Source: Amycolatopsis iheyensis (GTDB lineage: Bacteria > Actinomycetota > Actinomycetes > Mycobacteriales > Pseudonocardiaceae). From it: 64,000 nucleotides of DNA. Below the pieces are notes generated by a model, which was given only the letters and a program-made list of their open reading frames with translations, was not told where the DNA came from and ran no database searches. Below, in pieces: positions 45,140 through 54,131 of this stretch. Every line of letters begins with the position of its first letter. Position 1 is the first letter of the stretch. The stretch lies in contig NZ_JAMXQV010000043.1 in NCBI RefSeq assembly GCF_024703995.1, positions 1 through 64,000 on the forward strand. The letters run 5' to 3'. Both the position numbers and the translations under genes were made by a program.

Positions 45140-46309
45140 GTGGACCTCTACGAATACCAGGCGAGGGATCTCTTCGCCGCCCACGGAGTACCGGTTCTGC
45201 CGGGCTCGGTGGCTAGCACCCCCGAAGAAGCCAAGACCGCCGCGGAGCAGATCGGTAACCAGGTCGTCGTCAAGGCGCAGGTGAAGGTCGGCGGCCGTGG
45301 TAAGGCGGGCGGCGTCAAGCTGGCCCAGACGCCGGACGAGGCGAAGGAGAAGGCGGAAGCCATCCTCGGCCTCGACATCAAGGGCCACATCACGCGCCGC
45401 GTGCTGGTGGCCGAAGCCTCGGACATCGCGTCCGAGTACTACTTCTCCTTCCTGCTGGACCGGTCCAACCGGACCTTCCTGGCGATGGCGTCCTCCGAGG
45501 GCGGCATGGAGATCGAGCAGCTCGCCGTCGAGCGTCCCGAGGCGCTCGCCAAGATCCCGGTCGACTCGATCACCGGTGTCGACAAGGCGAAGGCGCTCGA
45601 GATCCTGAAGGCCGGCAACTTCCCGGCCGACATCATCGACGAGGCCGCCGACGTCGTCGTCAAGCTCTGGGAGACCTTCGTCTCCGAGGACGCGACGCTG
45701 GTCGAGGTCAACCCGCTGGTCCGTGACCCGCAGGACAAGATCATCGCCCTCGACGGCAAGGTCACCCTCGACGAGAACGCCTCCTTCCGCCAGCCGGGCC
45801 ACGAGGCCCTGGTGGACAAGGACGCGGAGAACCCGCTCGAAGCCAAGGCCAAGGCCAAGGACCTCAACTACGTCAAGCTCGACGGCGAGGTCGGCATCAT
45901 CGGCAACGGCGCGGGCCTGGTCATGTCCACTTTGGACGTCGTGGCGTACGCGGGCGAGAAGCACGGCGGCGTGAAGCCGGCGAACTTCCTCGACATCGGC
46001 GGCGGCGCGTCGGCCGAGGTCATGGCGGCCGGTCTGGACGTCATCCTCAACGACACCGACGTGAAGAGCGTCTTCGTCAACGTCTTCGGCGGCATCACCG
46101 CCTGCGACGCGGTGGCGAACGGCATCGTCGAGGCCCTGAAGATCCTGGGTGACGAGGCCACCAAGCCGCTGGTCGTCCGCCTGGACGGCAACAACGTCGT
46201 GGAGGGTCGCAAGATCCTGGCGGACGCGAACCACCCGCTGGTCACCGTGGTGGACACAATGGACAACGCGGCCGACAAGGCTGCCGAGCTCGCCGCGGCA
46301 GGTGCGTGA
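45140..46309 (+). CDS. sucC: Succinate-CoA ligase (ADP/GDP-forming) beta subunit
   Basis: This 389-residue ATP-grasp subunit acts with SucD in the TCA cycle to make nucleotide triphosphate and succinate from succinyl-CoA. The N-terminal MDLYEYQARDLFAAHGVPV, the VVKAQVKVGGRGKAGG grasp strand and the C-terminal NVFGGITACDAVA and VVRLDGNN segments are typical. GTG 45140 is chosen for the conserved N-terminus, with AGGAG 10 nt upstream; earlier starts add unrelated residues. sucD starts 1 bp after the stop. Confidence 0.97.
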   Translation: MDLYEYQARDLFAAHGVPVLPGSVASTPEEAKTAAEQIGNQVVVKAQVKVGGRGKAGGVKLAQTPDEAKEKAEAILGLDIKGHITRRVLVAEASDIASEYYFSFLLDRSNRTFLAMASSEGGMEIEQLAVERPEALAKIPVDSITGVDKAKALEILKAGNFPADIIDEAADVVVKLWETFVSEDATLVEVNPLVRDPQDKIIALDGKVTLDENASFRQPGHEALVDKDAENPLEAKAKAKDLNYVKLDGEVGIIGNGAGLVMSTLDVVAYAGEKHGGVKPANFLDIGGGASAEVMAAGLDVILNDTDVKSVFVNVFGGITACDAVANGIVEALKILGDEATKPLVVRLDGNNVVEGRKILADANHPLVTVVDTMDNAADKAAELAAAGA

Positions 46310-46310
46310 G

Positions 46311-47201
46311 ATGTCGATCTTCATCAACGAGAACAGCAAGGTCATCGTCCAGGGGCTCACCGGCTCCGAGGGCATGAAGCACGCGACCAAGATGCTGAAG
46401 TCCGGCACGAACATCGTGGGTGGCGTCAACGCCCGCAAGGCCGGCCAGACGGTCACCATCGAGGGCAAGGACCTCACCGTGTTCGGCACGGTCGAGGAGG
46501 CCATCAAGGAGACCGGCGCCGACGTCTCGGTCATCTTCGTGCCGCCGAAGTTCGCGAAGGACGCGGTCGTCGAGGCGATCGACGCCGAGATCCCGCTGGC
46601 CGTCGTCATCACCGAGGGCATCCCGGTGCACGACTCGGCCTACTTCTGGGCGCACGCCGTCGCGAAGGGCAACACGACCCGGATCATCGGGCCGAACTGC
46701 CCCGGCGTGATCAGCCCCGGCAAGTCGAACGCGGGCATCATCCCGGCCGACATCACCAAGGCCGGCGAGATCGGGCTCGTGTCGAAGTCGGGCACGCTGA
46801 CCTACCAGATGATGTACGAGCTGCGCGACATCGGCTTCTCGACCGCCGTCGGCATCGGCGGTGACCCCATCATCGGGACCACCCACATCGACGCCCTCGC
46901 GGCGTTCGAGCAGGACCCCGAGACCAAGGTCATCGTGATGATCGGCGAGATCGGCGGCGACGCCGAAGAGCGCGCCGCGGCCTACATCAAGGAGAACGTG
47001 ACGAAGCCGGTCGTCGGCTACGTCGCGGGCTTCACCGCGCCCGAAGGCAAGACCATGGGCCACGCGGGCGCCATCGTGTCGGGCTCCTCCGGCACGGCCG
47101 CCGCGAAGAAGGAGGCCCTCGAGGCCGCCGGCGTCAAGGTCGGCAAGACCCCGAGCGAGACCGCCGTCCTCGCGCGTGAGCTGTACAACAACCTCGGCTG
47201 A
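46311..47201 (+). CDS. sucD: Succinate-CoA ligase alpha subunit
   Basis: The 296-residue CoA-binding subunit carries the active-site His251 (GHAGAIVSG) that is phosphorylated in catalysis. The CoA-fold opening is VIVQGLTGSEGMKHA, and the ligand loop is IIGPNCPGVI. The ATG follows the sucC stop with 1 bp between, so the pair is co-translated. A strong hairpin follows the stop. Confidence 0.98.
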   Translation: MSIFINENSKVIVQGLTGSEGMKHATKMLKSGTNIVGGVNARKAGQTVTIEGKDLTVFGTVEEAIKETGADVSVIFVPPKFAKDAVVEAIDAEIPLAVVITEGIPVHDSAYFWAHAVAKGNTTRIIGPNCPGVISPGKSNAGIIPADITKAGEIGLVSKSGTLTYQMMYELRDIGFSTAVGIGGDPIIGTTHIDALAAFEQDPETKVIVMIGEIGGDAEERAAAYIKENVTKPVVGYVAGFTAPEGKTMGHAGAIVSGSSGTAAAKKEALEAAGVKVGKTPSETAVLARELYNNLG

Positions 47202-47223
47202 GGTTGGCGCATCACTCCTGGTG

Positions 47224-47252
47224 AGGCCGGGCACCGTCAGGGTGCCCGGCCT
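47224..47252 (+). terminator. Terminator after sucCD
   Basis: AGGCCGGGCACC (47224-47235) pairs with GGTGCCCGGCCT (47241-47252) and is followed by a short T run. Confidence 0.85.
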
Positions 47253-47408
47253 TTCCGCGTTTCGGGACGAAACCTCCCGAGGTATTCACGCGTCTGATGG
47301 GTCGGCGGCCTCGTAGTGCGCTAGCGTTCTGCGCACGCAAGCCGCCTCGTCTTCCCCCGGGTGTCCTCGTACCCCGGAGTGCCGGTCGAACCGACAGGAG
47401 TGCATCCG

Positions 47409-48182
47409 ATGACCTTCCCCAGCGGTGGGCCCGGCTACCCCCAGCAGGGTGGCGGCCAGCAACCCCCCGGACCGCCGTCGAGCGGTTTCCCCGCCCAGCA
47501 GCCGCACTCGCACCAGGCGCCCGCGGGCGGTGCCCCGAACCTGGCGCAGAACCTGCCGCTGCTGATCGCCCTGGCGGTTGCCGTGCTGGGGCTCGTCCAG
47601 TACTTCCTGGGCTTCGCCGAAAGCGGTGACGTCGGCCTGGGCGGCGTACTCCTGCTCGCGGGTGGCCTGCTCGCCGGGATGCACGCGCTGCCGAAGGGCC
47701 CGAAGACGCTGCCGTACGCGGCGCTGCTGAGCGTGCTCGGCGCGCTCGAAGTCCTCGACACGCTGGTCGCGCTGCAGACGAGCCCGGGCGTGGTCACCGT
47801 CATCCTGATCCTGGGGATCCTGCAGATGCTCGCGGCGGTCGGCGCGCTGCTGATCGAGCACGGCGTCATCAAGCCGCCGGCGCCGAAGCCGGCCGCGCCG
47901 TCCTACGGCGGCCAGTACGGCCAGCAGCAGCCGGGCCAGCAGCAGTACGGCCAGCCGGGCCAGCAGTACGGCCAGCAGCAGCCGGGCCCGGTCGCGCAGA
48001 CCGGCGAGCCGTCGGCGGCGCCGTTCCCGCAGGGCCAGTACGGCTCGCCGAACCCGCCCTCGACCACGCCGCCGCCGGGGCAGCAGGCCACGACGTACGC
48101 GCCGCAGCAGGGCTCGTTCTTCCAGCAGCCGCCGTCGGACAACCCGGGCACGCCGCCCGGTGGGTTCGGCAAGTCGAACTGA
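47409..48182 (+). CDS. DUF5336 membrane protein (34-kDa antigen-like, Rv0954)
   Basis: The 257-residue protein has a Gly/Pro/Gln-rich N-terminus and four closely packed hydrophobic helices (about 45-165). A low-complexity C-terminal tail built from QYGQQQPGQQ-type repeats follows. It is the counterpart of the mycobacterial 34-kDa antigenic protein by layout and by position between sucD and perM. Function is unknown; relatives localise to the poles or septum. ATG 47409 has AGGAG upstream. Confidence 0.88.
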   Translation: MTFPSGGPGYPQQGGGQQPPGPPSSGFPAQQPHSHQAPAGGAPNLAQNLPLLIALAVAVLGLVQYFLGFAESGDVGLGGVLLLAGGLLAGMHALPKGPKTLPYAALLSVLGALEVLDTLVALQTSPGVVTVILILGILQMLAAVGALLIEHGVIKPPAPKPAAPSYGGQYGQQQPGQQQYGQPGQQYGQQQPGPVAQTGEPSAAPFPQGQYGSPNPPSTTPPPGQQATTYAPQQGSFFQQPPSDNPGTPPGGFGKSN

Positions 48183-48193
48183 CGCAGTCCCTG

Positions 48194-48230
48194 AACACCC
48201 GCTGTGACGCAGAGTGTCACAGCGGGTGTT
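48194..48230 (+). terminator. Terminator after the DUF5336 gene
   Basis: AACACCCGCTGTGAC (48194-48208) pairs perfectly with GTCACAGCGGGTGTT (48216-48230), giving a 15-bp stem with a 7-nt loop. Confidence 0.88.
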
Positions 48231-48325
48231 TCGCGTTCCGGGGGCTACTCGACCGGGTGGGTTAGCTCTCCCACGCCGGCCGGTGGCGGCGTGGCTCACC
48301 CGGACGGACCAGCCCGGATGTCAGG

Positions 48326-49783
48326 GTGCGGATCATGGACCTGCTCACCGACTCCCGCGAAGAGCCGGTGGGCGACCTCGAACCCGACGTCGAACTCTCC
48401 CGGGCGGCGCGGGTGCGGGTGTTGCTCGCCGCCGCTCTCGGACCGCTGGTCACCGGCTACGCCGTGGTCGCGACCGTGCTGGCCCTGGTCGCGCTCACCG
48501 CCGGCCGCGGCGCCTTCTCCGGCACGGGTGCGCTGCTGGCCGCCGGCCCCGGCTGGCTCGCCGCGCACCAGGTCCGCCTCGGCCTCGGCGGTCACCCGAT
48601 CGGCGTGCTGCCGCTGCTGCCGACGCTGGGCGCGCTCGCGCTGGCCGCGCGGACGGCCACCCACGCCAGCCTGCGGCTCGGCTACCGCGCGCCCCGCGAG
48701 GCCCTGCCCGTCTTCGTGACGATCACCGGTGCGCACGCGGTGTTCGGGCTCGTCATCGCGATCGCCGCGCAGGGCTCGCCGGTGAGCGCGAACCCGCTGG
48801 CCGCCTTCGCCGTCCCCGGCCTGCTCGCCGCCCTCGCCTCGCTCGCCGGGATCTTCCGCGGGTGCGGGCTGCCGGACGTCGTCGCCGAGCGCCTCGACGC
48901 GCTGGCGCTGCGCGGGCTGCGGGCCGGCGCGCTGGGGCTCGCGGTGCTGCTGGCCTGCGGCGCCGCGGTGTTCACCGTCGCGACCGCGGTGTCCTGGCGG
49001 ACGGTCGCGGACATGTACGAGCCCGCGTTCGGCAGCAGCTTCGGGATGTTCCTGCTCTCGGTGCTGTACGTGCCGAACGCCGTGGCGGCCGCGCTGTCGT
49101 TCATCACCGGGCCGGGCTTCTCGATCGGCGCGCTGAACGTCGGGATGTTCGGCTACCGCGGCGGCGCGGTGCCCGGCGTCCCGCTGCTGGGTGGCCTGCC
49201 CGAACACCATTCGGCCTGGTGGCCGGCGCTGCTGGTGCTGCCGGCGGCGACCGGCGTGCTGGTCGGCTGGTCGCTGCGCAAGGTCGACGCCGATCCGGCG
49301 CAGCGCATCCGCGCGGTCGCGGTGGCCGGCGCGGTGGTCGCGCTGGGCTGCGTCGCGCTGGGCACGCTGGCCGGCGGCCGGCTCGGCGACGGCCCGTTCG
49401 ACCCGGTGAGCGTGCCGGTCGGGGTCGCGTCGGTGGTCGCGTTCTGCTGGATCGTCATCCCGGGTTCGTTCGTCGCGTTCTTCGCGGGCGAGCACGAGCC
49501 GCCCGCGCCGCCCGAGGCCCTCGAAGACAACGAAGCGTTCGAGGACGCCGAAGACGTCGACGTCGAAGAAGCGGCCGAAGCCGTCGAGGAGATCGAAGCG
49601 TCCGAAGAGGACGAAGAGCCTTCGGAGGAACCCGAGGCCCCCGAAGAGCCCGATGAGGACACGGAGTTCGACGCCGAAGCCGACGCCGAACTCGGCCTCG
49701 AGGACGACCCGGCCGAGGACGAGGCTGTGACCGGAGGCACCGAGACCTGCGGCGACGTCGAGGCGGCCGAGACCGACCGTTAG
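48326..49783 (+). CDS. perM: DUF6350 polytopic membrane protein, PerM-like
   Basis: The 485-residue protein has about ten membrane helices (about 33-395) and a very acidic C-terminal tail (about 400-485, repeated Glu/Asp with Pro/Ala). It corresponds by layout and by position before purN to M. tuberculosis Rv0955 (PerM), which supports cell division through FtsB stability and persistence under acid stress. The highly acidic tail is probably cytoplasmic. The start is GTG 48326 or ATG 48335. The symbol is by synteny and domain type. Confidence 0.82.
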   Translation: MRIMDLLTDSREEPVGDLEPDVELSRAARVRVLLAAALGPLVTGYAVVATVLALVALTAGRGAFSGTGALLAAGPGWLAAHQVRLGLGGHPIGVLPLLPTLGALALAARTATHASLRLGYRAPREALPVFVTITGAHAVFGLVIAIAAQGSPVSANPLAAFAVPGLLAALASLAGIFRGCGLPDVVAERLDALALRGLRAGALGLAVLLACGAAVFTVATAVSWRTVADMYEPAFGSSFGMFLLSVLYVPNAVAAALSFITGPGFSIGALNVGMFGYRGGAVPGVPLLGGLPEHHSAWWPALLVLPAATGVLVGWSLRKVDADPAQRIRAVAVAGAVVALGCVALGTLAGGRLGDGPFDPVSVPVGVASVVAFCWIVIPGSFVAFFAGEHEPPAPPEALEDNEAFEDAEDVDVEEAAEAVEEIEASEEDEEPSEEPEAPEEPDEDTEFDAEADAELGLEDDPAEDEAVTGGTETCGDVEAAETDR

Positions 49784-49798
49784 GGTTGTCGTGACCTG

Positions 49799-50479
49799 GT
49801 GAAGCGCCGTGCGCACCGGCTGCGCACCGCCCGCGGCAAGGAGCCCGCTCTGTCTCAACGGTTGGAGCTGCCCACTCCGGTGAAGCTCGTCGTGCTCGCG
49901 TCGGGCTCCGGCACCCTCCTGCAGGCGGTGCTGGACGCCACCGCGCGGTCCGGCTTCCCGGCCAAGGTCCTCGCCGTCGGCGCCGACCGCACCGGCATCG
50001 AAGCGCTGACCCGCGCCGAGCGCGTGAGCATCCCGTCGTTCACCGTCCGCGTCGCCGACCACCCCGACCGCGCGGCCTGGGACAAGGCGCTGACCGAGGC
50101 CGTCGCGGCCTACGAGCCCGACCTCGTCGTCTCCGCCGGGTTCATGAAGATCCTGGGCGAGCAGTTCCTCGGCCGCTTCACCGTGGTCAACACGCACCCG
50201 GCGCTGCTCCCGTCGTTCCCGGGGATGCACGCGGTCCGCGACGCGCTCGAGGCCGGCGTCAAGGTCACCGGCTCGACCGTGCACTTCGCGGACGCCGGGG
50301 TCGACACCGGGCCGATCATCGCCCAGGAAGCCGTCGTCGTGGAGCACGACGACACCGAAGACGTCCTGCACGAACGGATCAAGGCCGTCGAGCGCAGGCT
50401 GTTGGTGGAAACGATCGAGCGACTCGGCCGCGGTGGCTGCACCGTGGACGGACGAAAGGTGACATTTCGTGAGCACTGA
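49799..50479 (+). CDS. purN: Phosphoribosylglycinamide formyltransferase
   Basis: This enzyme transfers a formyl group from 10-formyl-THF to GAR, the third step of purine synthesis. The Rossmann opening VVLASGSGTLLQAV is present. The catalytic Asn-x-His lies in VNTHPALLPSFPG, and the Asp in FADAGVDTGPII. GTG 49799 gives 226 residues but has no ribosome-binding site and an atypical basic N-terminus. In the same frame a CTG at 49850 is 6 nt after a perfect AAGGAG and would give the family-typical length, so a CTG start is a real possibility. The gene overlaps purH by 11 bp. Confidence 0.95.
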   Translation: MKRRAHRLRTARGKEPALSQRLELPTPVKLVVLASGSGTLLQAVLDATARSGFPAKVLAVGADRTGIEALTRAERVSIPSFTVRVADHPDRAAWDKALTEAVAAYEPDLVVSAGFMKILGEQFLGRFTVVNTHPALLPSFPGMHAVRDALEAGVKVTGSTVHFADAGVDTGPIIAQEAVVVEHDDTEDVLHERIKAVERRLLVETIERLGRGGCTVDGRKVTFREH

Positions 50480-52028
50480 CCTGGGACGGCGCCCGGTCCG
50501 CCGGGCGCTGATCGGCGTCTCGGACAAGGCGGGCCTGCTGGACCTCGCGACCGGCCTGCACGCGGCCGGCGTCGAGATCGTCTCCACCGGCGGCACGGCG
50601 AAGGTCATCGCCGACGCCGGTGTCCCGGTCACGCCGGTCGAAGAGGTCACCGGCTTCCCGGAGTCGCTCGACGGGCGCGTCAAGACGCTGCACCCGCGCG
50701 TGCACGCCGGGCTGCTGGCCGACCAGGGCAACGCCGACCACGTCGAGCAGCTGCGCAAGCTCGACATCGCGGCGTTCGACCTGCTCGTGGTCAACCTGTA
50801 TCCGTTCGAGCAGACCGTGGCGTCCGGCGCGAGCCCCGAGGACTGCGTCGAGAACATCGACATCGGCGGCCCGGCGATGGTCCGCGGCGCGGCGAAGAAC
50901 CACGGCAGCGTCGCGGTCGTCGTCGACCCGGCCCGCTACGGCTGGGTGCTCGAGCGCGTCGCCGACGGCGGTTTCGACCTGAACGACCGCAAGCGGCTCG
51001 CGGCGCAGGCGTACGCGCACACGGCTTCCTACGACATCGCCGTCGCTTCCTGGTTCTCGAACGTCTACGCGCCGGCGGACGACTCCGGCTTCCCCGAGTT
51101 CTCGGGCGTCAGCTGGGAACGCGGCGAGGTGCTGCGCTACGGCGAGAACCCGCACCAGAAGGCCGCGCTCTACAAGGGACACCGGGCCGGCCTGGCCCAC
51201 GCCGAGCAGCTGCACGGCAAGGCCATGTCCTACAACAACTACGTCGACACCGACGCCGCCCGCCGCGCCGCGTTCGACTTCGACGGGCCCGCCGTCGCGA
51301 TCATCAAGCACGCCAACCCGTGCGGCATCGCGGTCGGCACGGACGTCGCCGAGGCGCACCGCAAGGCGCACGCGTGCGACCCGGTCTCGGCCTACGGCGG
51401 CGTCATCGCGACGAACCGGCCGGTCAGCCGCGAGGCGGCCGAGCAGATCGCCGAGGTGTTCACCGAGGTCGTGCTGGCGCCGGACTTCGACGCCGAAGCG
51501 CTGGAAATCCTGCAGCGCAAGAAGAACATCCGGCTGCTCAAGCTGCCCGAGACCGCGGCGGCGCCGATCGAGTTCCGCCAGATCTCCGGCGGCGTGCTGG
51601 TGCAGACGGTCGACGCGATCGACGCGCCGGGCGACGACCCGGCGTCGTGGACGCTGGCCACCGGCGCCCCGGCCGACGAGCAGACCCTGCGCGACCTCGA
51701 GTTCGCGTGGCGCTCGCTGCGCGCGGTGAAGTCGAACGCGATCCTGCTGGCCGCCGACGGCGCGACCGTCGGCGTCGGCATGGGCCAGGTCAACCGCGTC
51801 GACTCGTCGCGGCTGGCGGTCTCGCGGGCGGGCGACCGGGCGAAGGGCTCGGTCGGCGCGTCGGACGCGTTCTTCCCGTTCCCGGACGGGCTGGAAGTGC
51901 TGGTCGAGGCGGGCGTCCGCGCGATCGTGCAGCCCGGTGGCTCGGTGCGCGACCCCGAGGTCATCGCGGCGGCGGAGAAGGCGGGCGTCACGATGTACCT
52001 GACGGGGACGCGCCACTTCGCGCACTGA
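50469..52028 (+). CDS. purH: Bifunctional AICAR formyltransferase / IMP cyclohydrolase
   Basis: This 519-residue enzyme performs the last two steps to IMP. The N-terminal cyclohydrolase (about 10-200) shows ALIGVSDKAGLLDLA, STGGTAKVI, GRVKTLHPRVHAGLL and NLYPFEQTV. The C-terminal transformylase shows RYGENPHQKAALY and the catalytic KHANPCG segment, with GSVGASDAFFPFPDGLE at the end. GTG 50469 lies inside purN (11-bp overlap), with GAAAGG upstream. The product feeds guaB and guaA in this window. Confidence 0.98.
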   Translation: MSTDLGRRPVRRALIGVSDKAGLLDLATGLHAAGVEIVSTGGTAKVIADAGVPVTPVEEVTGFPESLDGRVKTLHPRVHAGLLADQGNADHVEQLRKLDIAAFDLLVVNLYPFEQTVASGASPEDCVENIDIGGPAMVRGAAKNHGSVAVVVDPARYGWVLERVADGGFDLNDRKRLAAQAYAHTASYDIAVASWFSNVYAPADDSGFPEFSGVSWERGEVLRYGENPHQKAALYKGHRAGLAHAEQLHGKAMSYNNYVDTDAARRAAFDFDGPAVAIIKHANPCGIAVGTDVAEAHRKAHACDPVSAYGGVIATNRPVSREAAEQIAEVFTEVVLAPDFDAEALEILQRKKNIRLLKLPETAAAPIEFRQISGGVLVQTVDAIDAPGDDPASWTLATGAPADEQTLRDLEFAWRSLRAVKSNAILLAADGATVGVGMGQVNRVDSSRLAVSRAGDRAKGSVGASDAFFPFPDGLEVLVEAGVRAIVQPGGSVRDPEVIAAAEKAGVTMYLTGTRHFAH

Positions 52029-52058
52029 CCCGGGCTTCGCTTCGAGAGGGAGGGCTCG

Positions 52059-52796
52059 ATGCAGCAACCGCCGTACGGCCAGGGCGGGTATCCCCAGCAG
52101 CAGCCGGGGTACCCGCCGCCCGGGTACCCGCAGCAGCCGGGATACCCGCCACAGCAGGGATATCCCGGCTACGGCGGGCCGATGCAGCCGCCGAAGAAGA
52201 AGCGGACGGGGTTGATCCTCGGCATCATCGGCGGGGTCGTGGTGCTGCTCGGCGCGGGCATCCCGCTCGGCATCTTCGCGAGCGAGTACTTCACGAGCAC
52301 GGGCGCGGCGCCGGTTTCGTCACCGGCGCCCGCCGAGTGCCAGATCCCGGCACAGGCGCTGGCGAAGGCCGGCTTCCCGAGCTTCGCGGGCAGCAACCCG
52401 GGCGGGGCGCAGGACATCCCGGGCCTGAAGCAGATCGGCTGCGGCTTCAAGCCGGGGCCCGACGAGAACGTCCGGGACGCCACCATGAACGTCCGGATCG
52501 TCGAGTACTCCGGCTCGGGCGCGGTGGAGCAGGCGAAGAAGAACTTCATGCCGTACCAGCCGGAGGTCCCGCCGACGGCGGTCGGCGGCATCGGCGACCA
52601 GGCGGCGCTGGTCCGCCTGGTCACGAACAGCGCGTTCAGCGGCGCCGAACTGCACGTCCGGAAGGGCGCGAACGTCGTCACGGTCGAGGTTTCCGGCTGG
52701 GACAAGGGTTTCTTCTCGAACTCCCCGATCCCTCAGCCGGAAGCCGACGACGCCGTGAAGACCGTCGGCTCGGAGATCGTCAAGAAGCTGCGCTAG
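52059..52796 (+). CDS. Membrane-anchored extracytoplasmic protein with Tyr/Pro/Gln-rich N-terminus
   Basis: The 245-residue product starts with about 45 residues of GYPQQQPGYPPPGYP-type low complexity. A KKKR-flanked helix (about 50-72) and an exported domain (about 85-245) follow. The exported domain has two Cys (AECQIP and IGCGF) likely forming a disulfide, a layout similar to the DUF3558-like lipoproteins. Function is unknown. It follows purH by 30 bp and has GAGGGAGGG upstream of ATG 52059, so it may share its transcript. Confidence 0.7.
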   Translation: MQQPPYGQGGYPQQQPGYPPPGYPQQPGYPPQQGYPGYGGPMQPPKKKRTGLILGIIGGVVVLLGAGIPLGIFASEYFTSTGAAPVSSPAPAECQIPAQALAKAGFPSFAGSNPGGAQDIPGLKQIGCGFKPGPDENVRDATMNVRIVEYSGSGAVEQAKKNFMPYQPEVPPTAVGGIGDQAALVRLVTNSAFSGAELHVRKGANVVTVEVSGWDKGFFSNSPIPQPEADDAVKTVGSEIVKKLR

Positions 52797-53542
52797 GCGG
52801 GCACGGGCAGCGCTTTGCAGAGCGCGGCCGGGAACTGCGGTTCGGCGGCCCGGATGTCCGTGCAGCCCGCCGTCTTGACCTGCGCGAACGACGTCCAGCC
52901 ACCGCCGCCCCAGCGGAAGACCGTGCGCAGCGGCGGGTCGGTCTGGCGCACCACCAGGTCGACGGCCAGCCAGTTCGCGTCGCAGGCCCGCGTGGTGCCC
53001 GCGTTCTCGGCGCCGATCGCGGACACCGCGGCGCCGATCCACGCCGGGTCGCAGTGGTCGGCGGGCGGGGCGCAGACACCCTGGGGGTCGCAGTGGCCCC
53101 AGCCGGCGCCGAGCTGGTGCCAGGCGTTGCGGGCGTCGGCGTTGAGGATCACCGTGCGTTCGGCGACCGGGCCGGCCGCGCTCAGCCGCAGCTCGGCGGG
53201 CACCTTGTCCTGGCAGCCACCCGACGCGGGCCGCGTCGAGTAGACGACGTCGGCGCGGATGTCGGTCTTGGTCTCCACGAGCTGCTCGATCCGCGGTTCG
53301 CGCACGCAGCCCGGGTCCTTGCCCGGCAGCGCCACCTGCACGAACAGGGTTTTCGGGTCGGGGCCGGGGCGGATGCCGGTGACGTCGGCGCGGAACGAGC
53401 GCCACTCCGCGCCCATGGTCGTCGGGCCCGGCGCCTCGGCTTTGGCGCCGGGCACCCCGCCGCCGGCGGTGAGCACGACTGCCGCCACCGCGCCCGCCGC
53501 GACCAGTGCGCCGGCGATCCACAGAACCGGTCGTTTGGTCAT
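52793..53542 (-). CDS. Secreted or anchored Cys-rich protein, unknown
   Basis: The 249-residue protein has an N-terminal hydrophobic helix (about 5-25) and an exported domain with at least eight Cys (ASGGCQDK, WGHCDPQGVCAPPADHCDPAW, ACDANW, AGCTDI; the long run given here as WGHCDPQGVC and PPADHCDPAW), implying several disulfides. No family is recognised. ATG 53542 has GGGGG upstream. The 3' end overlaps the convergent neighbour by 4 bp. Confidence 0.65.
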   Translation of the reverse strand: MTKRPVLWIAGALVAAGAVAAVVLTAGGGVPGAKAEAPGPTTMGAEWRSFRADVTGIRPGPDPKTLFVQVALPGKDPGCVREPRIEQLVETKTDIRADVVYSTRPASGGCQDKVPAELRLSAAGPVAERTVILNADARNAWHQLGAGWGHCDPQGVCAPPADHCDPAWIGAAVSAIGAENAGTTRACDANWLAVDLVVRQTDPPLRTVFRWGGGGWTSFAQVKTAGCTDIRAAEPQFPAALCKALPVPA

Positions 53543-53588
53543 CGTCACCCCCAGAAGTCCACCGGGGAATCTAGCCGACGCCGCAGCG

Positions 53589-54077
53589 TCAGGCGGGCGG
53601 ACCGGGATATTCGCGGAGGGTGACGTCCTTCTCCAGGTACACGGCGCCGCGGATGTGCCCGGCGGCGGCCGGGGCGTCGGTGAGCCGGTAGCCGGCACGC
53701 TGGTACATCGCGATGTTGCGGGCGCTGCGGGCCCCGGTGAACAACGCGAACCGGCGGGCTTCGGCGGGAGCGTGCGACTCGGCGTGCGCGAGCAGGCGGC
53801 GGCCCAGCCCGCGCCCGGCGAGGTCCGGCGCGACCATCAGCCGGCCGAGCTCCCAGCTGTCGCCCTCGAGCCGGGCGCGCACCGCCCCGACCAGCCGGTG
53901 CTCGTGGCGCAGCACCCACACCGACCAGGTCTTGGCCCAGTCGCGCACGTCCTCGAGGGTTTCGTGCAGGGCCGGGATGTCGAGGGTGTCGTTGAGGACG
54001 GCCTCCTGGACCCAGCAGCAGCGTTGCAGGACCAGCAGTTCCGGGCAGTCGTCCGGCCGGACTTCGGTGAGCTCCAC
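53589..54077 (-). CDS. GNAT-family N-acetyltransferase
   Basis: The 162-residue acetyltransferase carries the acetyl-CoA motif A (VAPDLAGRGLGRRLLAHAE; R-G-x-G) and the motif B region ARNIAMYQRAGYRL. The acceptor substrate is unknown. ATG 54077 is the first start. The upstream divergent gene encodes an HD-domain protein. Confidence 0.87.
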   Translation of the reverse strand: MELTEVRPDDCPELLVLQRCCWVQEAVLNDTLDIPALHETLEDVRDWAKTWSVWVLRHEHRLVGAVRARLEGDSWELGRLMVAPDLAGRGLGRRLLAHAESHAPAEARRFALFTGARSARNIAMYQRAGYRLTDAPAAAGHIRGAVYLEKDVTLREYPGPPA

Positions 54078-54131
54078 GGGGCTTGTCTAGCGAGCCGCCG
54101 CCTGGGCGGGCAACTTCATTACTTTGGCGGG

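Noticed and set aside
48296..50863. 855-codon minus-strand frame opposite perM and purN
   Set aside because: Antisense shadow of well-supported genes, typical of high-GC DNA.
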